A DNA stretch of 64,000 nucleotides from Candidatus Helarchaeota archaeon (GTDB taxonomy: Archaea > Asgardarchaeota > Lokiarchaeia > Helarchaeales > RDOG01): positions 201,052-265,051 of the forward strand of contig JAHPZH010000006.1 in assembly GCA_019058315.1 (NCBI GenBank), in the 5' to 3' direction. Each line of letters opens with the position of its first letter. Positions within the stretch are counted from its first letter, which is position 1. The position numbers and the translations under genes were made by a program. This document shows, piece after piece, positions 17,282 to 26,192 of this stretch. Under the pieces are notes generated by a model that saw only the letters and a list, made by a program, of their open reading frames with translations, was not told where the DNA came from and searched no databases.

Positions 17282-18022
17282 ATGATGTCGACCCCTCAAA
17301 AAAATTTAAAAAATAAAATCAAAAATCCAATCTTAATTTTAAAAAATAATGAGAATGAGGGGCCTGGATTAATAAAAATTTTTTTTGAAGAAAATAATAT
17401 TGATTATGAAATCAAAGAATTTTACCAAAATGATGAGGAATTAAATTTAGATTCATTTTCTGCTTATATTATTCTTGGAGGTCCCATGAGTGCCAATGAT
17501 GATCTACCATTCATAAATAAAGAAATCAAACTTATCCAAGAAATTATTCATAGAAATATTCCATTTCTTGGTATATGTTTAGGAAGTCAACTACTTGCAA
17601 AAAGTGGTGGAGCTTTTGTAAAAATAAATGGAATAAAAGAAATTGGTGTTTATAATGTTTTCTTAACTTCCATGGGAATAGAATGTCCTCTTTTTAAAGA
17701 TATAAAAAATCCTATAAAGGTATTTCAATGGCATGGGGAAACTTTCTCAATTCCTCCTTTAGGAAAATGGCTTGCAACTTCTGAAACTTGTAAAAATCAA
17801 GCAGTTCAGCTTGGAAATGCCTTTGGTTTGCAATTTCATCTTGAATTTACCCCGAAAATGGTGAAACAAATAATTGATCAAAATATCCATGAATTCAACA
17901 ATGATAAAGAAATTGTAGATATTTTAAATCAATTTGAAAAGTATTATCCAGAAATAAAGGATTTGGGATATAAATTAATCCAAAATTTTTTGAAGATAAT
18001 AAATAAACCATTTAATACTTGA
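17282..18022 (+). CDS. class I glutamine amidotransferase (GMP synthase-like GATase domain)
   Basis: A 246-residue stand-alone triad glutaminase. The oxyanion segment L-G-G-P-M-S-A-N-D (about 63), the nucleophile elbow G-I-C-L-G-S-Q-L-L-A (about 95-104) and the His/Glu pair Q-F-H-L-E-F (about 182-187) are all present. Several in-frame starts (TTG 17279, ATG 17282, ATG 17285) lie together; the first ATG is used. It sits between glnA and an ammonia-dependent nadE that lacks its own glutaminase domain, so it could feed ammonia to NAD synthesis. Related free-standing proteins also act on other acceptors, so the substrate is open. Confidence 0.85.
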   Translation: MMSTPQKNLKNKIKNPILILKNNENEGPGLIKIFFEENNIDYEIKEFYQNDEELNLDSFSAYIILGGPMSANDDLPFINKEIKLIQEIIHRNIPFLGICLGSQLLAKSGGAFVKINGIKEIGVYNVFLTSMGIECPLFKDIKNPIKVFQWHGETFSIPPLGKWLATSETCKNQAVQLGNAFGLQFHLEFTPKMVKQIIDQNIHEFNNDKEIVDILNQFEKYYPEIKDLGYKLIQNFLKIINKPFNT

Positions 18023-18067
18023 ATTTAGAGGCTTTATTGATTTTATATGTTTATAACCTGAATAAAG

Positions 18068-18856
18068 ATGATTAATCTGAATATTGAACAAGAAACAAAT
18101 CGAATTATAGATTTTATAAAAAAAATTTTCAAAAAATCAAATGCTAAAGGAATTCTTTTAGGAATAAGCGGTGGAATTGACTCGGCAACAACAGCTGCTT
18201 TATGCACCCGCGCAATTGGAAAAAATAATATGTTATCTTTAATTCTACCTTGTCATTCAAATGATAATGATTTAAAAGATGCTAAATCTGTTGCAGATTA
18301 TCTTGGAATCAAGCATATAATTGTTAATTTAAATGAAACTTATGATATCATTTTAAAAACATTTGAAAATGTCAATGATTTTAAAAATGAAAATTTAGAA
18401 ATTCCAAAAGCTAACTTAAAGGCTAGGTTAAGAATGTGCTCAGTTTACTATTTTGCCAACTTGTTGAATTATTTAGTCGCTGGAACTGGAAATAAATCTG
18501 AAGATGATATCGGTTATTTTACAAAATATGGAGATGGTGGGGTTGATTTTCTTCCTATACAACATTTATATAAGCATGAAGTTAGAGAGGTTGCAAGATT
18601 TCTTAAAATTCCTGATAAAATTATCGAAAGGAAACCAACTGCAGGATTATGGGAGGGACAAACCGATGAAGATGAATTATCCAAACAGTTGGGATTTAAA
18701 ATTACTTATGATAAATTAGATGAAATGTTAATGAACATCGAAAATGGCAAATTTGATATGCATAATGGAGAATATAAAAATTTAACACAATTAATGAAGA
18801 AAAATCGGCATAAAATAGAGTTACCACCTAACCTGCAACGAAAAAACGAAAATTAA
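18068..18856 (+). CDS. nadE: NH3-dependent NAD+ synthetase
   Basis: A 262-residue PP-loop ATP pyrophosphatase of the NadE family, which amidates nicotinic acid adenine dinucleotide to NAD. The PP-loop G-I-S-G-G-I-D-S-A is at about residues 33-41; L-K-A-R-L-R-M, G-T-G-N-K-S-E-D, G-D-G-G-V-D-F-L-P and R-K-P-T-A-G-L-W-E-G-Q-T-D-E are family hallmarks. There is no nitrilase-type glutaminase domain, so ammonia must come free or from a separate glutaminase; one is encoded just upstream at 17282. Confidence 0.93.
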   Translation: MINLNIEQETNRIIDFIKKIFKKSNAKGILLGISGGIDSATTAALCTRAIGKNNMLSLILPCHSNDNDLKDAKSVADYLGIKHIIVNLNETYDIILKTFENVNDFKNENLEIPKANLKARLRMCSVYYFANLLNYLVAGTGNKSEDDIGYFTKYGDGGVDFLPIQHLYKHEVREVARFLKIPDKIIERKPTAGLWEGQTDEDELSKQLGFKITYDKLDEMLMNIENGKFDMHNGEYKNLTQLMKKNRHKIELPPNLQRKNEN

Positions 18857-18924
18857 GATTAATTTTGATTGAAAAAGATATTGTTGAAAAATTAAAACCA
18901 AAATTGTAATGAATGAAATAAAAA

Positions 18925-21555
18925 ATGGATAAAGAAATTAAATTAAATTTTAGTTCAGGAATTCCTGCATTAGATGAAATCCTACAGGGAGTGCTTCCTG
19001 GAGATAATGTAATTTTTAAAATAGATAGGCTTGAAAATTATATTCCATTTGTAAACGCATTCTGTAATTATGTCAATAAGGAAAATTTGGATTTAATATA
19101 TCTCCGTTTTAATAATCATCAATATTTGTTACCAAAAAATATCAAAGCAACAGTCTATGAATTGAATCCAAAAAAAGGATTTGATTATTTCATATCTGAT
19201 ATTATAAAAATCATTGATAAGCATGGAGTCGGAGCTTGTTATGTTTTTGATTCTCTGTCCGATTTAGCTGTGAATTGGTATTCTAATGTCATGTTAGGAA
19301 ATTTTTTCATGCTTATATGTCCTTATTTATATAAATTAAAAACTGTAGCTTATTTTGGATTATTTCGAAATTATCATGATTCAAAAACACTGAAAGATAT
19401 TCAAAATACTGCTCAAGTAATTATTGACGTATATCAAGATGGGGAAAATTCCCTTTATGTTCATCCAGTTAAAGTTTTCGAACGTTTTTCTTCAAAGATA
19501 TTCATGTTGCATAAATGGTCTGATTTAAACAATCCCCTTAGTTCATTTCAAACTATAAAATCCAGTACAAGAATTGCTAATATTATTTCTAAAAAGCATT
19601 TCATATCTCTGAATCCAATTCAAGATCATATTGATGCTTGGAATCTCACCTTTCAAGAAGCTCAAAAAACATTGGAAGGAATAGTTCTAGGGCAAATATC
19701 TGTCAAAGAATTAAATGCATTTAAGAGTAAGATATTAAGAAAAGCTATTGTTCAAGATGAATTCCAATTAAATTTGGCTCTAAAGTATTTTGACTTAGAT
19801 GATATTCTTGATATAAGAAAACGAATGATCGGCACAGGATTTATTGGAGGAAAATCCTTGGGCATGTTACTTTCAAGAGCAATAGTAAAAAAGGAAATTC
19901 CAGAATTAGAACAAAAGTTAGAGGTACAAGATTCCTTTTTTTTAGGTACTGACATATTTTATACATATCTAGTCAAAAATGACTGTTGGTGGTTACGAAG
20001 AAAGTTATCAAATCCTGAAACTTTTCTTGAGGGATTGGAAGAAACATGTGATAAAATGCAATCAGGAACATTTCCGGACTATTTAATTGAAAAATTTATT
20101 GAAATGTTGGATTATTTTGGGCAGGCCCCAATAATTGTTCGCTCAAGTAGTTTACAAGAAGATTCTTATGCAGATTCTTTTTCTGGTAAAGCTGTCAGTA
20201 TCTTCTTAACTAACCAGGGAACTCTTGATGAACGTTTAAAAGAATTTCTCAAAGCAATTCGTACCGTTTATACAAGTTCAATTAGTCCAAATACTCTGTG
20301 TTACCGAAAAAACCGTTTACTATTGGATAAAGATGAACAAATGGCGATATTAGTTCAACGGGTCTCTGGATCAATTTATGGAAAATACTTTTTCCCACAT
20401 ATTGCGGGTACAGGTTACTCTTTCAATCCTTATGTATGGAATGAAAGAATTGATCCAAATGCTGGATTTTTGCGTTTGGTGTTTGGACTTGGAACGAGAG
20501 CTACAAGTCGAACAGATGATGATTTTCCAAGATTGGTTGCACTAAATGAACCTTCCTTGCGAGTTGAGAGTACACTTGATGAAATTCAAAGATATTCCCA
20601 GAAAAAAGTTGATCTATTAGACATTGAAAAGAATAAATTTATTACAAAGAATTTTTTAGATTTTCAATCTATTAAAGATAGTTTACCAATGCATATCTTT
20701 GCTACATATGATTATGAACTTGAAAAACGAATGCAGCAATTAGGTAGAGAATTTATTTTTCCTTGGGTCTTAACCTTTAATCATCTCTTGGAAAAAACAG
20801 ACTTTACAAAGAATATGATAAGAATATTAAATGCTTTAAAAATGGCATACAAATGTCCTGTTGATATAGAATTTGCCGTAAACTTCTTTGATGATCAAAA
20901 TTATAATATAAATCTTTTACAATGCCGTCCATTTCAAGTTAAAGATCAAATAAAAGACATACCAGAACCTAAAGATATTGAAAATAAATCTATTATATTC
21001 CAAACTTCAGGTCCTATAATTGGAAATAGCATTGCAACTAAAATTGATCGCATTATTTATATTGAACCTGAAGTCTTTAGCAAAATGACCATACAAGAAA
21101 GATATTCTATTGCCCGTTTAATTGGAAAAATAAATCAATTAAGTGAAAAATCAGATAAAAAAATAATGCTTATAGGCGCCGGAAGGTGGGGGACATCAAC
21201 ACCAAGTTATGGAGTTCCAGTTTCATTCGCTGAAATTAATAATATATCAATTATTTGTGAAATTAGAGAAAAAATGGGGCATTTAACTCCAGATGTCTCA
21301 TTAGGAACTCATTTTTTTAATGATCTTGTAGAATGTGATATGCTCTATTTTATAATTTATCCTGAAAAAGAGAGGTATTCTATAAATCGAAATTATTTTA
21401 GAAAAGCAAAAAATTCACTTACAAAGTTAATACCCGAATCTGAACAATGGTCTCAAGCTATCAAAGTCATAGATTTAGATACAAATGGTTCCATAATCCA
21501 TATCTACATGAATGCTTTTAAACAAGATGGGATTGGTTATTTGACAAATGAATAA
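18925..21555 (+). CDS. PEP/pyruvate-binding dikinase-like protein with degenerate KaiC-like N-terminal domain
   Basis: An 876-residue protein. Residues 1-200 look like a RecA/KaiC fold (G-I-P-A-L-D-E-I-L-Q-G-V-L-P-G-D), but no Walker A follows, so it is unlikely to bind ATP classically. From about residue 300 a pyruvate phosphate dikinase ATP-grasp domain appears: G-G-K-S-L-G-M, V-R-S-S-S-L-Q-E-D and S-F-S-G-K. The C-terminal region has G-A-G-R-W-G-T-S-T-P-S-Y-G-V and S-L-G-T-H-F-F-N-D-L. The phosphohistidine swivel and the PEP-binding barrel of a true PEP synthase are missing, so normal PEP synthesis is unlikely. Similar truncated dikinases exist in bacteria without a settled role. Same strand as nadE and glmS. 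Confidence 0.75.
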   Translation: MDKEIKLNFSSGIPALDEILQGVLPGDNVIFKIDRLENYIPFVNAFCNYVNKENLDLIYLRFNNHQYLLPKNIKATVYELNPKKGFDYFISDIIKIIDKHGVGACYVFDSLSDLAVNWYSNVMLGNFFMLICPYLYKLKTVAYFGLFRNYHDSKTLKDIQNTAQVIIDVYQDGENSLYVHPVKVFERFSSKIFMLHKWSDLNNPLSSFQTIKSSTRIANIISKKHFISLNPIQDHIDAWNLTFQEAQKTLEGIVLGQISVKELNAFKSKILRKAIVQDEFQLNLALKYFDLDDILDIRKRMIGTGFIGGKSLGMLLSRAIVKKEIPELEQKLEVQDSFFLGTDIFYTYLVKNDCWWLRRKLSNPETFLEGLEETCDKMQSGTFPDYLIEKFIEMLDYFGQAPIIVRSSSLQEDSYADSFSGKAVSIFLTNQGTLDERLKEFLKAIRTVYTSSISPNTLCYRKNRLLLDKDEQMAILVQRVSGSIYGKYFFPHIAGTGYSFNPYVWNERIDPNAGFLRLVFGLGTRATSRTDDDFPRLVALNEPSLRVESTLDEIQRYSQKKVDLLDIEKNKFITKNFLDFQSIKDSLPMHIFATYDYELEKRMQQLGREFIFPWVLTFNHLLEKTDFTKNMIRILNALKMAYKCPVDIEFAVNFFDDQNYNINLLQCRPFQVKDQIKDIPEPKDIENKSIIFQTSGPIIGNSIATKIDRIIYIEPEVFSKMTIQERYSIARLIGKINQLSEKSDKKIMLIGAGRWGTSTPSYGVPVSFAEINNISIICEIREKMGHLTPDVSLGTHFFNDLVECDMLYFIIYPEKERYSINRNYFRKAKNSLTKLIPESEQWSQAIKVIDLDTNGSIIHIYMNAFKQDGIGYLTNE

Positions 21556-21621
21556 CCAGTTCTTTCTATATTAATAATTTTATCAAGTTAAGTCAATGTT
21601 GCATGTTTAAGATGGTTTAAA

Positions 21622-23457
21622 ATGTGTGGAATTGTTGCAATAGTTTTAAAAGAACAAACACCTGTGGCTCCTATACTAAAAGATTGTTTACAACGATTAG
21701 AATATAGAGGCTATGACAGTGTTGGAATGTCGACATTATACAAAGGAAGTATATATACAAAAAAAGATAAAGGCAAAATTGCTGAAGTTGATGCGAAATT
21801 ACATTTTGATGAATTACCTGGCAATATAGGTATTGCTCATACAAGATGGGCAACACATGGCGGAGCGACAAAAGTTAATGCTCATCCTCATCAATCTAGT
21901 TCAAATAATATTTCGGTTGTTCATAATGGTATTATTGAAAATTATTTGGATTTAAGACAGGAATTAGAAGAAGAATATGATCATACATTTATTTCGGAAT
22001 GCGACACAGAAGTAATACCTCATTTAATAGAAATAAATCTACAGAATGGAAAAAATCAGCTAGAAAAAGCAGTTAAAAAAGCATTAAAAAAAATAAGAGG
22101 GTCATATGCATTAGCAATTCTATACAAAAATAATCCTAATCAAATAATTTTAGCTAAAAAGGAAAGTCCTCTTGTTATTGGTCTTGGGACTAATGCAGTT
22201 TATGCAGCAAGTGACATTCCTGCGTTTTTACCATTAACAAATCGCGTGATAATACTTGAGGACGGAGAATTTGCAGTTTTGAATTATAATAATGTTAAGA
22301 TATATAAAACAGAAAACCACGATACAATTATCTCAAGAAATCCACAAATAATTGATTGGAATTCTGAAATGGCTAAAAAAGGGGGAATGCCACATTTTAT
22401 GCTAAAAGAAATTCATGAACAACCGAAAGCGATAAGCAATACTCTTAGAATTAATAATTTCAAATATTCTCCCTTTATAAAATTATTAAATGATGCAAAA
22501 AATATATTTATTACTGCAGCTGGGACATCATTTCATGCAGGATTAGCAAGCTCTTATACTTTTAATAAAATCTCGAAATTAGATAATAATCCAATAATTA
22601 GCTCCGAATTTATCGACAATGTTGGGGGAATGATAGACGAAGAATCAGTAGTTTTAGCAATATCACAATCTGGAGAAACAATGGATACTTTAAATGCAAT
22701 AAATTATGCTAAAAAGAAAGGTGCAAAAATTTTATCTATCACAAATGTTATGGGTAGCTCTATTATTAGAATGTCAGATCATGAAATTATCACTCAAGCT
22801 GGTCCAGAAATTGGTGTTGCGGCAACTAAAACTTTCCTTGTCCAATTAATATGCCTCAGTCAACTAAGTTTGTATTTAGCTGAAATGAGAGGACTTTTAA
22901 ATTCAGCCGAAATTAAATTTTTAAAGCAAAATTTAATGAACATGCCAAGAATCATTGAAAAAATCATAGCTAATCAAGAAGATAACATTAAAAACATTGC
23001 TCAACATTTTGCTAATAAGTCAAATTTTTTGTATTTGGGTAGGGGAATAAATTCAATAACTGCCGCTGAAGGTGCCTTAAAATTAAAAGAAATTTCTTAT
23101 ATACATGCAGAAAGCTATCCCGCAGGTGAGTGTAAACATGGACCAATAGCTTTAATAGAGAAAGATTTTCCAGTTGTTTTTATCGCTCCTCCCGATGATA
23201 CTCAATCTCTTCTAATATCAAATATCATGGAAATGAAAGCTAGAAATGCTAAAATTATAACTGTGTCAGAAGAAAATGATAATAAAATTCATAGAATATC
23301 AGATGCAAAATTTATTATTCCATCAAAAATTCCAGACATTTTTACTCCAATAGCTTATATTGTACCTCTCCAAATATTTGCATATTTCTCTGCAGTTTTT
23401 AGAGGTTATGATCCCGATAAACCAAGAAATTTAGCAAAAACAGTTACAGTTCTTTAA
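21622..23457 (+). CDS. glmS: glutamine-fructose-6-phosphate aminotransferase
   Basis: A 611-residue enzyme making glucosamine 6-phosphate from fructose 6-phosphate and glutamine, the first step to UDP-GlcNAc for N-glycans. The N-terminal Ntn glutaminase begins M-C-G-I-V-A with Cys2 as nucleophile, with T-R-W-A-T-H-G and V-V-H-N-G-I-I-E-N. Two SIS sugar-isomerase domains follow (A-A-G-T-S-F-H-A-G, S-Q-S-G-E-T-M-D-T, L-G-R-G-I-N). The C-terminal tail D-K-P-R-N-L-A-K-T-V-T is typical. Length matches the family. The last rightward gene of the nitrogen cluster. Confidence 0.96.
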   Translation: MCGIVAIVLKEQTPVAPILKDCLQRLEYRGYDSVGMSTLYKGSIYTKKDKGKIAEVDAKLHFDELPGNIGIAHTRWATHGGATKVNAHPHQSSSNNISVVHNGIIENYLDLRQELEEEYDHTFISECDTEVIPHLIEINLQNGKNQLEKAVKKALKKIRGSYALAILYKNNPNQIILAKKESPLVIGLGTNAVYAASDIPAFLPLTNRVIILEDGEFAVLNYNNVKIYKTENHDTIISRNPQIIDWNSEMAKKGGMPHFMLKEIHEQPKAISNTLRINNFKYSPFIKLLNDAKNIFITAAGTSFHAGLASSYTFNKISKLDNNPIISSEFIDNVGGMIDEESVVLAISQSGETMDTLNAINYAKKKGAKILSITNVMGSSIIRMSDHEIITQAGPEIGVAATKTFLVQLICLSQLSLYLAEMRGLLNSAEIKFLKQNLMNMPRIIEKIIANQEDNIKNIAQHFANKSNFLYLGRGINSITAAEGALKLKEISYIHAESYPAGECKHGPIALIEKDFPVVFIAPPDDTQSLLISNIMEMKARNAKIITVSEENDNKIHRISDAKFIIPSKIPDIFTPIAYIVPLQIFAYFSAVFRGYDPDKPRNLAKTVTVL

Positions 23458-23520
23458 TTATTTAAAAGATCATTAAATGTTATAAAATTACTAATTTTAT
23501 CTGTTTGATTATTATATAGG

Positions 23521-23691
23521 TTATAAATCGGTTATTCTTTTAAGTTCTGGGTATATTTCAAACATTACTTTTCTATTTTCTTCATTTTTCCAAAATTTAG
23601 ATTCCATTGAAATTGAGAGTGATGCATCTCCTTTGGTAATATAGATAATATTTGATTTTATCTCTATTTTTGCATCCGTAATTTGATTCAT
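23521..23691 (-). CDS. 56-residue hypothetical protein
   Basis: A short reading frame from ATG 23691, preceded at good distance by GAGATGAT, to TAA at 23521. The product begins M-N-Q-I-T-D-A-K-I-E-I, has a central hydrophobic/polar alternation (N-I-I-Y-I-T-K-G-D-A-S-L-S-I) suggesting a small beta sheet, and ends E-L-K-R-I-T-D-L. No family recognised. It lies 61 bases beyond glmS, converging with it, and reads in the same direction as the glnK-amtB genes. Composition and ribosome-binding site suggest it is real, but a search is needed to confirm. Confidence 0.5.
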   Translation of the reverse strand: MNQITDAKIEIKSNIIYITKGDASLSISMESKFWKNEENRKVMFEIYPELKRITDL

Positions 23692-23778
23692 TATTTATCA
23701 TCTCATCGACAATAATATTTAAATAAATCTGTTTAAAATTAGTTTTTTTTATTATTATTTTAATATCTTTAAATAAAT

Positions 23779-23869
23779 ATTTAAATTTAACTGAATATAT
23801 TGGACAATAATCCATTTCTTTTAAGATAATTATTTAAATTTTACTGAATATATTGAACAATTGTTCATT
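23779..23869. repeat. 53-bp tandem duplication carrying a perfect TGAACA palindrome
   Basis: The 38-base segment 23779-23816 recurs at 23832-23869 with few changes. Both copies contain ACTGAATATATTG-ACAAT. The second holds the perfect 14-bp palindrome TGAACAATTGTTCA (23854-23867); in the first the palindrome has decayed (GGACAATAATCC). It lies 90-180 bases upstream of the 56-residue gene. The half-sites equal those of the repeats at 1.4-1.7 kb. Confidence 0.6.
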
Positions 23870-23930
23870 ATTCTAAAATAAAATTGATAAATTAAAATAT
23901 TAATGTTTTTGGTTTGGAAAGAAAAAATTA

Positions 23931-24077
23931 TTAAAAATTATAGACTTTAAGATCCTTTAAAAGCTTATTACAATATGGGCATATATAAGATTTATTATTT
24001 TCATTATATTCTGCTTCTATACGTATAGACTCTCCTAAACAGTCGCATGTTCCAAATGCAATCTCATTTATTTCCAA
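23931..24077 (-). CDS. 48-residue zinc-ribbon protein
   Basis: A small frame with four cysteines in C-D-C and C-P-Y-C pairs about 28 residues apart, the pattern of a treble-clef or rubredoxin-like zinc ribbon. TTG 24077 is chosen because GGAGATGA ends a few bases before it; ATG at 24104 in the same frame would add nine residues but has no clear ribosome-binding site. Stop TAA at 23931. It lies 70 bases downstream of glnK in the same direction, so it may belong to the same transcript. Function unknown; nucleic-acid or protein binding would be typical. Confidence 0.6.
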   Translation of the reverse strand: MEINEIAFGTCDCLGESIRIEAEYNENNKSYICPYCNKLLKDLKVYNF

Positions 24078-24147
24078 ATTTTCATCTCCATATTTAAAAA
24101 TCATTTCATTTTTAATTCATAAATCATTTAAAATAAAAAAGGAGGGA

Positions 24148-24492
24148 TTAAATTACCTCTTCTCCTCTATCTCCAGTTCGTATTCTGATGGCTTCATCAA
24201 CGGGTAAAATAAAAATTTTCCCATCACCTGGTGCACCTGTAGATGCATTTTTCATGATAATATCCAAAATATCGTCAATTTCATGTGAACCATTTATAAA
24301 AATTTCTAATTTTATTTTGTTAATCCAATGTATCATGTATTCTCCAGTTCTGCCTGTCAATTTAATACCTCTTTGACGGCCATGTCCTTTTACCTCATAC
24401 ATGGTCATTCCTTGGATTCCAATCTTGAAAAGAGCATCTTTAACCATTTCTAATTTTTCTGGTCTAATAAAACATTCAATTTTTTTCATCAC
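24148..24492 (-). CDS. glnK: PII nitrogen regulatory protein GlnK
   Basis: A 114-residue PII protein. The fold markers K-K-I-E-C-F-I-R-P-E-K-L, V-K-G-H-G-R-Q-R-G (start of T-loop), N-K-I-K-L-E-I-F and T-G-A-P-G-D-G-K-I-F-I-L-P-V (B-loop) are clear. It binds ATP, ADP and 2-oxoglutarate and plugs AmtB. The T-loop tyrosine uridylylated in enterobacteria is a glycine here (L-T-G-R-T-G-E-Y), so that modification is excluded. It lies directly after amtB on the same strand, the usual pair. The start is the first of two adjacent ATGs, after AGGAGG. Confidence 0.95.
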   Translation of the reverse strand: MMKKIECFIRPEKLEMVKDALFKIGIQGMTMYEVKGHGRQRGIKLTGRTGEYMIHWINKIKLEIFINGSHEIDDILDIIMKNASTGAPGDGKIFILPVDEAIRIRTGDRGEEVI

Positions 24493-24507
24493 TTCATAAA
24501 TCCTCCT

Positions 24508-25746
24508 TTAGACTTGTTCTCCATGTTGTGTAATATCCAGTCCTACATATTCTTCTTGAGATGTAACTCTCAATCCAATTGTCTTTTTCAGTATTAGAAC
24601 TATGACTAAAGTAACACCAAAGGAGTAAGCCATACAAATTAAAGCCCCGATACCTTGTAGAAATACTTGAACAATATTACCAGTAATTAATCCTTCTACT
24701 CCAAAACTTGCAAAAACTCCTGTTAGAATTGCACCTAAAATTCCGCTTATACCATGAACTGACCAAGCATCAAGAGATTCATCGATACTAGACTTCGTAC
24801 GCCAACTCAATACAATATAAGAGACTGTACTAGAAGCCGCACCAATGACGAGTGCTGCCATAGGGGAGACAAACCCCGCAGCCGGTGTTATACCAACTAG
24901 ACCTGCAAGGACACCAGTTACAAGACCCAACATACTTGCTCTTCCTGTTTTATACCAAACTATTAATAACCAAACAAATCCTGCAGCACAAGATGACATA
25001 AATGTATTAAATAATGCTAAAACAGCAGCTCCATTTGCCCCTAGTCCACTGCCCCCATTGAAACCAAACCATCCTATCCATAATAATGCTGTGCCAAGTA
25101 ATACATAAGGAATATTAGAAGGTTCCATTGGTTCTTTATTGTAACCTCTCCTAGGTTCAATAATTAATGCTGCTGCTAAAGCTGAAAATCCAGCATTAAT
25201 ATGGACAACTGAGCCTCCAGCCCAATCTAATACACCCATCGAGCCTAAAAAGCCTCCATCACCCCATACCCAGTGTGCTATAGGACTATAGACTAATAAT
25301 AGCCAAAAAATACAAAAAAGCACAAATGAACTGAATTTTGCTCTATCAGCAAATGGACTTGCAACAATTGCAACTGTAATTATTGCAAACATCATTTGAT
25401 AAATTACAAAAAGCATATGTGGTATTGTGGTTGAATAAACTGGGTAATAAAATGGATCAACTGCATTCATACCAATAAAATCTAGCCCTCCTATTATTCC
25501 ACCACCAATATCAGGGGCAAATGCTAAACTATAGCCTAAAATAAACCAAAAAAGAGCTACTACGACTATTGAGGTAAAACACATTGCCATCATTGAAATC
25601 ATATTTTTTTTCCTTAAGAGACCACCATAGAAAAAAGCTAATCCTGGAGTCATTATGAAAACAAGACATGTACAAGTTAATAGCCATGCTGTATCAGTTC
25701 CGCCAAAATCTGCAAATATAAAAAGAATTATATCTTCAATTGCCAT
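24508..25746 (-). CDS. amtB: ammonium transporter AmtB
   Basis: A 412-residue Amt/Rh-family channel with about eleven membrane helices. The twin pore histidines are visible in V-V-H-I-N-A-G-F-S-A-L and S-V-H-G-I-S-G-I-L-G. Other family segments are T-P-G-L-A-F-F-Y-G-G-L and G-W-F-G-F-N-G-G-S. ATG 25746 is chosen because GAGGTGATTTC precedes it directly; an upstream TTG-type extension lacks family similarity. It moves ammonium into the cell and is controlled by GlnK encoded 15 bases downstream. Very close to the glutamine synthetase and glutamate synthase genes. Confidence 0.95.
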   Translation of the reverse strand: MAIEDIILFIFADFGGTDTAWLLTCTCLVFIMTPGLAFFYGGLLRKKNMISMMAMCFTSIVVVALFWFILGYSLAFAPDIGGGIIGGLDFIGMNAVDPFYYPVYSTTIPHMLFVIYQMMFAIITVAIVASPFADRAKFSSFVLFCIFWLLLVYSPIAHWVWGDGGFLGSMGVLDWAGGSVVHINAGFSALAAALIIEPRRGYNKEPMEPSNIPYVLLGTALLWIGWFGFNGGSGLGANGAAVLALFNTFMSSCAAGFVWLLIVWYKTGRASMLGLVTGVLAGLVGITPAAGFVSPMAALVIGAASSTVSYIVLSWRTKSSIDESLDAWSVHGISGILGAILTGVFASFGVEGLITGNIVQVFLQGIGALICMAYSFGVTLVIVLILKKTIGLRVTSQEEYVGLDITQHGEQV

Positions 25747-26192
25747 GAAATCACCTCTAAATATCCATTGTTTATTTATATTTTTAATAAGCAAATTCTG
25801 ATATTTTTGCTGATTATTGTTTATTTTTTTTGTTTATTCATTCAATTTTTTTAAATTCTTTTGAACAAAACAATATTGTTGTAATTTATTAATATTTCTT
25901 ATTTAATTCGATACTTTTTATAGTAGAAAATGTACAATATGTTATAATAAAAGTAAAAAGATGCATAAAAAAAAATTAATAAAATAGATATATAGTGGCA
26001 TATATTCTAAAAATTATATAAAGTTTTAATTTTCTAAATATAAGAAATAAAATTATTAAATATATAATAAAAAATAAAATTTATTCTCTATTTTATTCTT
26101 TAAATTTTTGTTAATTTTCCCTTATTCTAGAGAATATCTAAAAATTAATGTTTTAAAATGATAAATTTTTCTACTTAATACAGATTTTAATT
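25747..26192. promoter_or_regulatory. gene-free region upstream of amtB with a palindromic site
   Basis: In this 446-base AT-rich gap the only structure I see is TGAACA at 25862-25867, followed at once by the perfect 12-bp palindrome AACAATATTGTT (25869-25880), about 120 bases before the amtB start. It could be the operator through which one of the two Lrp regulators controls ammonium uptake. The remainder is low-complexity A/T. Confidence 0.45.

Noticed and set aside
23597..23815. Leftward 72-codon frame overlapping the 56-residue gene
   Set aside because: It runs through the tandem duplication and lacks a ribosome-binding site; the 56-codon frame has better composition and a GAGATGAT site.
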